Origin: Fragilariopsis cylindrus CCMP1102
Taxonomy: Eukaryota; Bacillariophyta; Bacillariophyceae; Bacillariales; Bacillariaceae
Reading direction: 5' to 3'
Assembly: GCA_900095095.1 (NCBI GenBank)
Contig: FMBT01000335.1
Coordinates: 124,001-188,000, forward strand
DNA length: 64,000 nucleotides
The position numbers and the translations under genes are program-made. The notes below the pieces were generated by a model. The model was given only the letters and a program-made list of their open reading frames with translations. It had not been told where the DNA came from and made no database searches. The number at the start of each line of letters is the position of its first letter. Position 1 is the stretch's first letter. Below, piece after piece: positions 1 through 10,254 of this stretch.

Positions 1-276
1 CTAACAATGAACCTTCGATTGTTGTGAGAAGTGAAAGAGCGAGAGTTGATTATTTTTTTAATTCTCGGTGATGTGTGTACGTACGTACGTAGGACAGTCT
101 GGCAGATTTCTATCGCGCAATCAGCGCGTTGAAGAAATCATACGGTACCGGCGGATCCTTTTTTGGACAGCATCTCATCTCATTCTCATTTTGCTTTCAA
201 TTGCGTCTCTCTTTCATAAAGCATTTTAGAAGCGACTGCGGCATTCCTCAAGCGAAACAACCAAAACGACAGTACT

Positions 277-786
277 ATGGATAGTATTCTTGGAAAGCAT
301 AATGGAAACGATGGTAATGATATTACTTATAAACAAGAAGAAGAAACTAAGAAAAGGACCGCAGTAGTATCGTTGTTGTTGTCGTCATCATCGTCGTCTA
401 ATTCTTCGAAGAAAAAGAAGTCCAAGTTGTTGTACGATGACAATGATAAAGATGAGGATGAGGATGATGACTTAGAATTAGACCGTAACATTGAATCTAC
501 AATGATTGAACTATTGATGAAACGTGGAACAGAAAAAACTTGTTGACCATCTGAAATTCCACGCAAATTGTTTCATTGGAAATCTTTATCCTCTGACACG
601 AAAAAAGAACTAATGATAAAGACTCGATTAATTGCTTATCGGTATACTGCTACTACAAGTAGTAGTAGTAATAATAATATTCTTCTTCTTGAAGTTACCC
701 AAAGAGGAACACCAATTTTAAATCCAACAGAAGATACTGTGAAAGGTCCAATTCGATTAAGGTTGGTGTCATCATTGCCATCATAG
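277..786 (+). CDS. DUF3253-family protein with in-frame TGA at the conserved Cys; candidate selenoprotein
   Basis: A single frame runs from ATG 277 to TAG 784-786 with one internal TGA at 544-546, giving 169 residues if the TGA is read. The N-terminal ~65 residues are low complexity (Ser run, Lys run, Asp/Glu run). The C-terminal part follows the DUF3253 pattern: a helix IESTMIELLMKRG, then KTC-TGA-PSEIPRKL, a Trp (HWKSL), TQRG, and the closing KGPIRLRL. Known family members read KT-hydrophobic-Cys-Pro-Ser-Glu, so the TGA sits at the conserved Cys and the preceding Cys replaces the hydrophobic residue. Similarity continues across the TGA without a gap or frame change, and no GT...AG intron could remove it. 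Diatoms have selenoproteins, so Sec insertion is the best reading; a nonsense mutation in a decaying gene is the alternative. No convincing SECIS was found by eye. The family's biochemical function is unknown. Confidence 0.72.
544..546 (+). other. In-frame TGA, candidate selenocysteine codon
   Basis: The TGA lies between KTC and PSE of the DUF3253 core. Open frame and family-like residues continue on both sides. In the family this column is Cys, the classic sign of a Cys/Sec pair. Recoding would need a 3' UTR SECIS. Confidence 0.6.
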
Positions 787-1648
787 TCATTATCGCAAAA
801 AGGTGGCGAGTAGCAAGACTAAAAGTATGATGATTCTTCTGCTACTAGCAGAGTTTCGCTCTCATGATGCGTACACAAAAAAAATCTGTGGATCGGATTT
901 GAGTGAGTCAATTCTTTCTTTCGCGAAAACATGAAAAAAGAAAAATAGATCTCCCCTATTTACCTATCAACACGTAATCATGACCGTTACTCCGGAATGA
1001 CAATCACAGATGGACTTTTTTCATTTTCTTATTTCGAAAACGAAAAAACAAAATAGAAATCTCATCGTAATTTGATAACACGGATACAATCATAGCTTTT
1101 TAAGACGATTCGATTCGCTGGGAAGGGACAAAAAGGAGTATAAGAGAGCTACGTATTGGGATTAGTACATAATTAACAGAGTATTCGTACGATAATGTTT
1201 TTTTTTAAACTAATATTATTTTTTCTGAATTAATATTCTTAAATTTAAGACACATAGACACAAAAAACAGCTGGTATACAGTACACACGCATATATACCA
1301 CAATAAAATGAAGTCCGTCCCCGTTCCTGCACTTCCCATTTTTTTTAATACAAACGAATCTTCCTCATTTGACTTGATTTGATTTGATTCATTCACATCC
1401 CTTTCTTCTTCTTCTTCTTCTTCTTCTTTGACAATAACATCCCAAGTTCACCCGTTGATACCATATATATCCCGTCCCATCCCGTCCCATAATTTTCCAA
1501 AACAAAATGTCCCTTTCCCTCTTTTTTCCGATTTTTATTCGTCGTCGTCGTCCCACCACTCCACGTAGAGAAAAAAATCCATGTATCCGTCGTCATTACG
1601 ATATTTTTGTGACTCCATATTTTGTTGGTGCTTTCTTTTGGAGTGTCT
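787..1648. other. Convergent intergenic region (3' UTRs)
   Basis: This lies between two convergent genes and should hold both 3' UTRs. A SECIS for the upstream gene would be expected here. ATGA tetramers occur near 827, 864, 931, 980 and 997. The one at 864 is followed about ten bases later by an A-run loop with CACA/TGTG flanks, but the stem is poor. There are T-rich runs near 1198-1206 and a GAA/TTC microsatellite at 1404-1428. No gene is supported. Confidence 0.5.
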
Positions 1649-3981
1649 TTATACTTCAGTACCATCACTTTTGTCGATTTGTTTTGATGTTGGTGATTCT
1701 CCCGAGGATTGGTCCTTACTATTCGCAAGAGGAGGTGATGCATTATCAGCATCAGCATCAGCATCAGCATCATCTGGAGGCATAGCATCGTCCCCATCAT
1801 TCTTTTCCGCCGACGAAGCAGTAGTAGTAGGAGGATCCTTGTCATTATTATTCGATTCGTCACCACCCTGATGATGATCATATGCCGGAGGAGGAAGGCC
1901 GTAAGGATCACCACCCTCCTGGTGATGTTGCGACGGATATTGTGGTGGAGGTGGATTGAACGGATCTCTATTAAGGTTACCACCGTAATAGTCCATCATA
2001 TGCGGTGGGGGTGGTCCATAGTTAGGATGACCACCACTACCACCACCACTGCCACCATGAGGCGACGATGGAGCATACATCATACCACCATACGGTGGAG
2101 GATATCCAGGAGGAGCGTATCCGTACGATGGCGGTCCAGGCGGTGGAGGAGGATGATATACCGGATGTCGTCCCTGCTGTTGTGGTGGTGATTGTTGCTG
2201 TTGCATACTAACAACACTACCGCCCTTATTATTACCGCTATTACGAACAGATGGGTACTGATTATGATTCCGTCCAATCGAGGTAACACCAAGTTCTTTT
2301 AATTTGCGTCGACGGACACGATCACTACATCAAGATTGTAGGAAAAAAGAAGGAAGAAATTGTTTATTAGACACAACTAGAGGAAGAAGAAGTCAAACCG
2401 TAGATTAAAATAAATGTTGGATGCACTGTATGCGAATACTGTACTGTACTGAACTTAAATTTGAACTTACCCTTCATTTTTACGTGATTTAGAAGTTAAT
2501 GCATTATCTAAAAATTGTTTCTCAAGTTTCGCCCGACGTTGATCAGGTTTACTTAGTATACGTTCAATTTCAGCTTTCTTTTCTAATGCACGATCCCGTG
2601 AACGTGTATTCTTATGACTACGACGTTTGTAGTGTGTATCAATAAGTTGTTGTTCTTCGAGGGTACGTTCATGTTCTGGTTTTGATTCCAATTCTTCTAC
2701 AATAATACGATGCTTTGCAGCACGTGCACGTGAATTAGCGTTCTTCCGTTCACGACGATCACGTACATCTTGTGGTATATTTTTTGGTGTGGGTTTTACA
2801 TAAACTTTAAGATTACGAACCTTCTTGATATGATCATTAGTAGTAGGACTAGTAGTGGTGGTGGTGGCTGTTGTTGTAGCTGAGGTGGCAGGAACGATTT
2901 CAATCACACCGCTCTTTGCACCAACAACCACATCACCATTATCGTCGTCGGCGATAGCATCATCACCGTCGGCATTCTCGGTGGGGATATTCATTGTTGC
3001 ATCCTCTTCAATACCGTCCTTCTTGGGGGATGGACCATCATCGTGGTGTTGGGGGTGGTGAATGTTATAGTTTGATGGAGTAGGTGGAAAGAAGGCAGGA
3101 TATCCACTTGTATTATTAGTACTACCACCGGGTGACTTAACGGGACTTGATGAAGAATAAGGTGGTTGTGAATATTGTGGAGGGTATGCTCCAGGAGGAG
3201 CGTATCCGTACGATGGTGGTCCTCGTGATGGTGGTGGATAATAACCCTCCGGAGGCATCGACATACCTCTATCATGATCATTAGCACCAGCACCAGGTGG
3301 AGGATATGCTCCAGGAGGAGGAGGAGGAGGAGGACCACCGTATTGATACGAATGATATCCAGAAGGAGGAGCGTATCCGTGCGGTGGTGGTGGTCCAGAA
3401 GGAGGAGCGTATCCGTGTGGAGGTGGGGGAGCGTAATATCCACCATATGGTGGAGGGTATCCACCATACGGATGTTGACTAGGATGATATCCATAATGTT
3501 GTTCCATTTGTTGCTGGTAAACATCGCTATCGGCGGCGGCGGCAGGGTCAACTTCGGACGGCTTTGTCTCTTCTACTACTTCTTCTTCTTCTTCCATCGG
3601 TTTAGTTGGATCCTCCTCAGATCCTTTTGCCTTTTCGTCGTCACCAACATCACCATCTTGTTCTTTTTGTTCCTTTACGTCGTCCGTTGGCATGGTGGTA
3701 TCTTCTTCTGGATCATCATCCTGTCTTGTTGCAGCGACAGCGACAGCATCATCGTCAGTCGTGCCATCGGTTTCCATTTTGGTGGTAGAAGTGGTTTCTT
3801 TTTCTTCTTCTTCTTCGTCGTCGTTTTCTTCTTTGTCCTTATTTGTTATCGTCTCGCCCGTCTCGTCCGCAGCTACTACTGCTACTTCTGTCGTTACCGC
3901 TTCATCGGGAGGCAACGACTTGTTGTCATCGTCGTCGTCATCGTTATCATTTTCTTCCATTTTGGATTTTTTCAAACCCAT
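1649..3981 (-). CDS. Basic-repeat, Pro/Tyr-rich low-complexity protein (two exons)
   Basis: Exon 1 is 3981-2471 and exon 2 is 2324-1649; the 146-bp intron has a GTAAGT donor and TAG acceptor, and the frame continues as KNE-GDRVRRRKLKELG (728 aa). The first ~150 residues are acidic. They are followed by a prion-like stretch of YAPP/GGYPPP/HGYAPPSG units. The most conserved-looking part, about residues 380-520, has basic helical blocks (RRERKNANSRARAAKHR, then HKNTRSRDRALEKKAEIERIL, then SKSRKNEGDRVRRRKLKEL) about 35 residues apart. These resemble repeated bZIP-type basic regions without a full leucine zipper. A second Pro/Tyr-rich, Gln-rich tail follows. A nuclear, nucleic-acid-binding role is inferred only from composition. 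No named family is recognised. Confidence 0.75.
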
Positions 3982-4069
3982 AGTGATTGTTGTGTTGTTG
4001 TCTAGTAGATTTCACGCTTACTTTCAACCCCTTCTCTAGTATGAGCTAATTCGGTTGCTGGTTATTGAA

Positions 4070-4111
<42 letters not shown>

Positions 4112-5375
4112 AGTGTGTAACCGATTCGGATGTGTAAGCAAAAAATCTGATATATACCGTATATATTGATGCCCTGTGGTAGATTCCCAACGAGAGAGAA
4201 TGTTTGGGTCGTGACAAAAAAGCGCGGAATAAAGGTCGTCGCCTTATCACACGCATTTAAGAACTCACCTTCTTTACCTCCTTGTCTTCCCAATTTCTCT
4301 TTTTCTTTCTTCCCCGATCTTCTCCTTACTATGTATAGATGTTGCTACTGAAGGAGGAGGTGCTTATTGCATTACGATGTTGGTGATGGCCTTTGATAAC
4401 TTGCTTCTGATCGGCAAAGATATATATTAATGAGGGACCGCTTACTCTTGTGGTAGTTCCGCTTACTCTTGTGCAAGTCAGGTGTGTTTTTATTTGCCTG
4501 ATCGCCTCGCCGCCGTAGCTAGCAATGCATGCAAAGTTTTTTGATGTAGCTAGCAGAAGTTCTTTTTTGCGTTTGCGTGACGTAAGTACAGTATTTTTAT
4601 TTTCTCTTCCTGCCGTTTTGCTTTTCAAAAAAATCACAAGATTTTTTCATACTTTCTTCTTCTTTTTCGTATTCTTTGTGGTAGCCAAGTACGGACCGCG
4701 ATGCGCGTTGATTGTTTACATCACATAGCGCGCGTTCTATTGCTAGTCCGTGAGAATTTTGACTTCACGACGCGCGATGAAGACCATTACGATTTCTTGA
4801 TTCATTCGATAATTATTACAGTACTTATTGAGTTCAATTATTCTGGTACTTAGGGAATATCCTAAAAAAATTAGGCCCTACTTTATAAAAGGCATATCAA
4901 ATGAGGTATTATTCAGGTTACAATTATATAAACAATTATGGGTGTTTTGCAAGTACACATACCGGTAAGTCATCAAGACACAAGACCTTCTGATCGTTGA
5001 TTAGTTGGGGATCTTGTCGACAATTGTACTTATGCGATGGTCGATATATACTAGTAACGTTATGACTTTTCAAATCTTTACCTGCCTTTTGTTTTACATA
5101 CGGTAATCAGGAATAACCTGGGTACAGGAATATTTAAGGCGAATACTGTACATCATTCTAAGAAGTTCAATGCTGTGTTCAACTTTACGAGGTAATACTT
5201 CTGTAGTCACATCCAGCAAGGAAAAAAAGCGAATACATTCCGCTAATGATTAACTAGAGGACGACTGACTAGCATAAACTACTAGTATTCACAATTCATT
5301 ATTCAACAGTAAGGTAATAGCAATAGCAATAGCAATAGCAATAACGATTCAAGCAGCAACAACAACGACTACGAT
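3982..5375. other. Intergenic region, divergent promoters
   Basis: This 1.4-kb gap lies between the divergent starts at 3981 (-) and 5376 (+). It contains a (GA)n tract at 4075-4108 and a 15-base direct repeat CCGCTTACTCTTGTG at 4439 and 4459. GCGCGC-rich patches lie near 4727-4775. An AATAGC-type hexamer repeat lies just upstream of the next ATG (5318-5343). No credible gene was found. Confidence 0.5.
4075..4108. repeat. (GA)n microsatellite
   Basis: Uninterrupted GA dinucleotide repeats upstream of the minus-strand basic-repeat gene. Confidence 0.95.
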
Positions 5376-7850
5376 ATGAATACAAATAATAATACTTCTT
5401 GTAGGAATGATCAAATCAGCGTTGGTGGTGGTGGTGGTGATAGTAGACGCAGATCGTCAACATCAAGATCAATATTAAAAGTTAGAGATAATATTCGACC
5501 ACCGCCAAGTCGTCCTGCCAATGCTAATAATCACGGTACTACTACAATAACACGACTTCGTAGAAGTTACTCATCGCCATTATCATCCGCTACTACTACT
5601 AGTAGTAATTCCTCGCCTCTATTGTATAAGATCGAAGAGCAGCAAAAACAAAAAAGTAAAAGTAGTGGTTTTGGTGTTGGTCATCGTTCATCGACTTCGA
5701 TCATGATGACGATACCTTCTTCTTCAAATTCAGATCCAAGTTCAAGTTCAACTCATTTACCATCTTTGTTACCGGTATCAGACCATAGCGATAACTGCTG
5801 CGGTGGTGGTGACGCTAATACTACCTGTAGTACTGATGGATATGTATCTAATACTACTTGTACTACTAGAGCAAGTACTCACTATAGTGGTAACGTGTCT
5901 CTGGATTCATCTCTTGGTTCATTTCTTGATTTTGAAGGTGAAAGTGAAGGTGAAGAAGACAATGATAATGAATCGTTAGATAACAGCAGCAGCAGCAGAA
6001 GTAGATGTAGTAGTACAAGTTCTCTAGGGGAAGACGAATTTAATAATTCCTTATTGATAGACACAGGATCGTCTCACAGCGGAAGTTCGAGCAGCTCGCA
6101 GCAACAACAACAACCGAACACGAACAGTAGCAGACTTAGACTTATCAATAATAATAAATCATCAAGACGACGATACTCCGATCCAATTCTACCTCCTCAA
6201 AAGCAACAACAACAACACTATCCTAGTGCTAATAGTGATAATAAATGCAATAAACATCAAGATCATCATCAGTGGCATAAAAATATGTATCATAATAATC
6301 GATCGTCTTCTTCATGTGATGCTGCTACAACAAACACAAATATTACTGCTCGTAACTGTTATTCATCACGTCGGTCGTCATCATCGTCATCACTACCAAA
6401 GATTAATCCCAACTCGATACGACGATTGTCTACAACTACTACGGCTTGTTCAAAATCCACGTCATCAATCTTTGTTGGTGATGCTGCTGCAATAAGAAAG
6501 ACTGTTCATCCAAGAAGACCGTCACCACTGCTACCAACAACAACTTCCTCATCCTCATGCTCTATTCCTTCCTTTTCTTCGATTACAACCCCAACGAAGA
6601 AAAGGACAACAAAGAGTACGAAATCAATATATGATTATTATGATTTCTTTCTTCCAAATATTACTTTTACATTACAATTAATGGTATTATTTGTGATTGT
6701 GGGCCTTGTTTTTTATTCACGATCGCAGGCAGTTTTTACTGTGGATACAATATTAAAATTACGTGGTGAGGAATCAATTAGCCTATTAAAATTAAATCAA
6801 ATAGAAAATCATTCATTACATATACATGAATTAATTACACAACGTCTACTACGACGACAACATCATCAACTACAACTAGAACCAAAGACAACAACAACAA
6901 CGACCACTGGTGATAACAACGATAATGATGATACAAATACAGATACAAATAATCTTGAACAACAATATAAACAATTAATTGATATGTCATCTGAATTACG
7001 CAATCATGCTACTGTTACAACTTTACAGGAAACGATACAAGATACAGCAATTGAAGAAATTATTAATACGTACGGTGAAGGTCCAGTGAAGGTTGTATTA
7101 GAATTGTATTTTAATACGAACCCCACTAACACTAATTCTGACACTGACACTGACACTGACACTGACACTGACACTGACACTGATAATAATAATATGGCTG
7201 CTACTACTACATCTACTGCTGCGGCTACTACTGCTACTACTGCTACACGAATTGCTATTGTTTTATGGCCTGATACACCACATGCGGCATGGACGTGGTT
7301 AGAACAAATACAAAGAAATATATGGGATGGTGCTAATTTAGAATGGGATACATCCTCAACTATGTTACAATTCAAACCAGAACCAAAGCTACCAAAAACT
7401 ACAACTTCGACTAATACTGTAACAAAAGGAACTACTAGAAAAAGAAGTAGCGCGAAGAAGGTTGATGTTGATGATAATGATAATGATAATGATGCTGGTG
7501 GTCATTTAGAATTTATTGAACAACATCCAATGAGTCGGGATAATTATAATGATGACAAACATCATGGTGCATGGACTGTTGGACTACGTGAAACATCATC
7601 ATCATCATCATCATCGTCGTCCGACAATTTAGAAATGTTTATTAACTTGTCAGATAATCAAAGTTTGTATCAGCACGAAGCAACGTGTGTTGGTAAAATA
7701 ATAGATGGATTTGATACATTACAAAGATTAGTAGAAACAACATTAATAGTATCATCGTCATCATCGACAACAACAAAAACTAATGTATCAGTAAAGTCAA
7801 TTGCAGCATCACATATGACAAACCAAGAATTGGAACAGATTTATCGATAA
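5376..7850 (+). CDS. Single-pass membrane protein with a C-terminal cyclophilin-like domain
   Basis: This is an intronless frame of 824 aa. Residues 1-425 are a disordered Ser/Asn/Arg-rich tail. One strong hydrophobic segment at about 431-450 (LQLMVLFVIVGLVFYS) has no N-terminal signal before it, so a type II signal anchor is likely, with the rest lumenal. After a short coiled stretch and acidic/Thr repeats (including a (GACACT)n-coded Asp-Thr run at 7141-7182), the C-terminus resembles cyclophilin PPIases: HGAWTVGLR, EMFINLSDNQSL, then VGKIIDGFDTLQRLV, matching the family's G-x-V-x-M, F-x-I-N and V-x-G-K-V-x-x-G-M-D-V-V blocks. The catalytic Arg and the usual FHR motif are not seen, so isomerase activity is doubtful. 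A lumenal chaperone-like role, perhaps in the Golgi or ER, is inference. Confidence 0.72.
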   Translation: MNTNNNTSCRNDQISVGGGGGDSRRRSSTSRSILKVRDNIRPPPSRPANANNHGTTTITRLRRSYSSPLSSATTTSSNSSPLLYKIEEQQKQKSKSSGFGVGHRSSTSIMMTIPSSSNSDPSSSSTHLPSLLPVSDHSDNCCGGGDANTTCSTDGYVSNTTCTTRASTHYSGNVSLDSSLGSFLDFEGESEGEEDNDNESLDNSSSSRSRCSSTSSLGEDEFNNSLLIDTGSSHSGSSSSSQQQQQPNTNSSRLRLINNNKSSRRRYSDPILPPQKQQQQHYPSANSDNKCNKHQDHHQWHKNMYHNNRSSSSCDAATTNTNITARNCYSSRRSSSSSSLPKINPNSIRRLSTTTTACSKSTSSIFVGDAAAIRKTVHPRRPSPLLPTTTSSSSCSIPSFSSITTPTKKRTTKSTKSIYDYYDFFLPNITFTLQLMVLFVIVGLVFYSRSQAVFTVDTILKLRGEESISLLKLNQIENHSLHIHELITQRLLRRQHHQLQLEPKTTTTTTTGDNNDNDDTNTDTNNLEQQYKQLIDMSSELRNHATVTTLQETIQDTAIEEIINTYGEGPVKVVLELYFNTNPTNTNSDTDTDTDTDTDTDTDNNNMAATTTSTAAATTATTATRIAIVLWPDTPHAAWTWLEQIQRNIWDGANLEWDTSSTMLQFKPEPKLPKTTTSTNTVTKGTTRKRSSAKKVDVDDNDNDNDAGGHLEFIEQHPMSRDNYNDDKHHGAWTVGLRETSSSSSSSSSDNLEMFINLSDNQSLYQHEATCVGKIIDGFDTLQRLVETTLIVSSSSSTTTKTNVSVKSIAASHMTNQELEQIYR

Positions 7851-10254
7851 GCAAAGATGAAAGGTTATGAATATTAAACATTAAGTCCTCCTAAAATATA
7901 TTATCTCAATAGTATTATTGCCATTAATCTGAGACTTCAATTCTTTTATGTTTAATATAACAACTATTGCTGTAGAAACGCGTACAATGGAACATGAGTA
8001 AATGCATGAACAAATGGTACTATCTAGCTAGTACTCTGATTCATTGGAATCCATAGCTCCCCAAAGGATAACTCAACCACAGTTGTGAGCAACTGCTGGA
8101 GTAGGAGCAGAAGAGATGGTGTAAGTCCGTTCTTACTATGTTTTTCACTGATAATCTTTTCAATAATTGAACACAAGCATTCAAATATTCTTACTATTAT
8201 CCTTGGGTTGACATTATGTAACTACTGGGTCTACACACCGTTCCATCAATATGTATGTGATCCTTTGTTATCCATTGATGCCTTGAGGTGCTTATTATCA
8301 TATCATTCTCCATCTTTTCTTGTCCTTCAACCACTTCTTGGTACATCCTTCACTGTTGTGGTGGAGGTTGGCAGCACCATTATGTAGTGTATTTCATGGG
8401 GATTTTATTATTATTATCTAGTTTCAACTCACCCTTCCTTCATGATATCACTTCTGAGACTCTTTAATTTTCATTGCATAACTTTCACAGAAGCTACCAG
8501 GTTCTACATTCTTGTCATCAGATACACTGCTCATATTACATCACTTACTTGCACGCCTTGTTACAGGAAGGATTGTCTTGGTTTAAACCTGACTCAACTC
8601 TAGGTTGCTATGTTTTAGGTGGAACCAACCAATCTTAGCACCCTTAGTGGACCCGCATTGCTAGTTACTTAATCTAGCAGCTAGCATGTTGGGTACTACT
8701 GGAGTGGAATCATTACAATTATCACAGTTCTTTAAACTTTAGAATGTAAAACTTGTTATTTGTATGTAAGACAGGCTATGTGATAATGGTGGAACAAGAT
8801 ATTTCAAAAAAGAAGAGCCCTTTTCATGGGCACAAGTAGTTGAATACTTAGAGAAAAGGCAGCTTTCTGTATGTGTGTTGTCTCAAATAGACTGAAACTT
8901 GTCTAAATACAGTCTTTGTAAATTTTTATGATACAGTCACAACGGGTTCAATCTCGGTTTGCATCCTTTTTGTTGGCTATTGACTATGGTGTTTTTGTTG
9001 AGTCTTAGGGCCAACTTTGATTGCTGGAATCACACTTTCTAGTCAAAGTAGTCCTTGTTCCACCACTATCACATAGCCTGTCTTATATGTGAGCTTTCTG
9101 TTGACAGTTACAGGTGTGGACTTGTATGTACAGCCAGCCTGATACTACACATCTGCAACAGTTATAACCTGAAGCTATGTTTGGTATTACCTTGTTTTAG
9201 GATGGCTGCCTTACATTGATCATCATCCATCATTTGCCTCCTTCCTTGAAGTAATCATATGATATGTGGCATGCTATGCTACCATTTTATGGCTTATACT
9301 TATTGTAATTTGCTACACTTGTTATGCACAAATAATGCATGTGTAGAATATCATCCATTCAAGTTGCTTGGGATCTTCCCCCAGTGACTTGTGTACATAA
9401 AACTGCAGTATTATAATGCTTTACTCTGCAAGGATCATTCAAGGAGGTGTGTATGTAGTGGATCTTATTTCTTTATAGATATAGGATTATTACTTACTAC
9501 ACAATACTTTATTGGTATCCACCTTGGCTTCAACATAATAATTGCATCCTTTTCTTTAATTAAGTTGTTAGACTAATGGGTAACACATCACATTCAATCT
9601 TCATTAGGAAGTTTCTGGTGGACCATCTTGCCTGCTTGCTTGTCCCAATGATCAACTGTTTTGTAGTTGTAGCTTCTTCCATCATGTTGTGGTCTAGTAC
9701 AGTAGTACTAATAATAATTGTCTCTGTATAAGTAAGCAAAGCTACAGTATCACAATAATTAAGTTGAAAACAGCCGGAAAATTCTTTTGATACACAGTAA
9801 ACAATCCAGTTGCGTCGGAACAGGCGTGTGGACAAAATTGTCCGTGCATGCCGACGGAGTGAGAGAAGAAATATAATTAATGACAATGTTATCTCGAGAT
9901 TGAATAAGCCCTTGCTTTTGACAACAGTTAGTCGAGTGAATCAAAAATATTCGAAAGAAGCATGCTACTCTAGAGATACTCAGCTTAGCTTCGCCAACAC
10001 AACGGATTGGATGTATGTTTATGAAGGATACACGTACTTACTGTACTGTAACTTTTACGGTGATTACTTGATGTCACGCGTAATAAAAAAAAACTGGAGC
10101 GACAAAACACACACACAAGCATATAAAAAATAGATCTTTCGCAACCTTCACTGAAGCAGTCTTCGGTAAAACACACACACAATTCATTCATTGTTACACC
10201 AGTCATTAATTATCGAACACCTCTTCCATTTATAAGATATATAATATAATTGAT
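7851..10254. other. 2.4-kb gene-free region with an inverted repeat
   Basis: Only short frames occur, without domain similarity or codon bias like the neighbouring genes. It contains a 32-bp inverted repeat (8767-8798 and 9054-9085), listed separately, and short CA-rich runs just before the kinase gene. The texture suits decayed non-coding repeat DNA, but no transposase or polymerase motif was found. Confidence 0.5.
8767..9085. repeat. Inverted repeat pair, 32-bp arms
   Basis: Arm 8767-8798 (core AGACAGGCTATGTGATAA) and arm 9054-9085 are reverse complements at 31 of 32 positions, enclosing about 255 bp. The size fits a MITE-like element or a hairpin RNA source. No obvious target-site duplication was identified. 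Confidence 0.85.

Noticed and set aside
864-911. Possible SECIS: ATGA at 864 with an A-rich loop and CACA/TGTG flanks
   Set aside because: The stem has mismatches and helix I does not form well; not enough to call a SECIS by eye. It needs a covariance search.
1205-1396. 63-residue minus-strand frame
   Set aside because: Lies in the shared 3' UTR region; no domain or conserved-looking residues.
8085-8387. 100-residue open frame
   Set aside because: Hydrophobic, unstructured composition and no domain; lies in repeat-type DNA.
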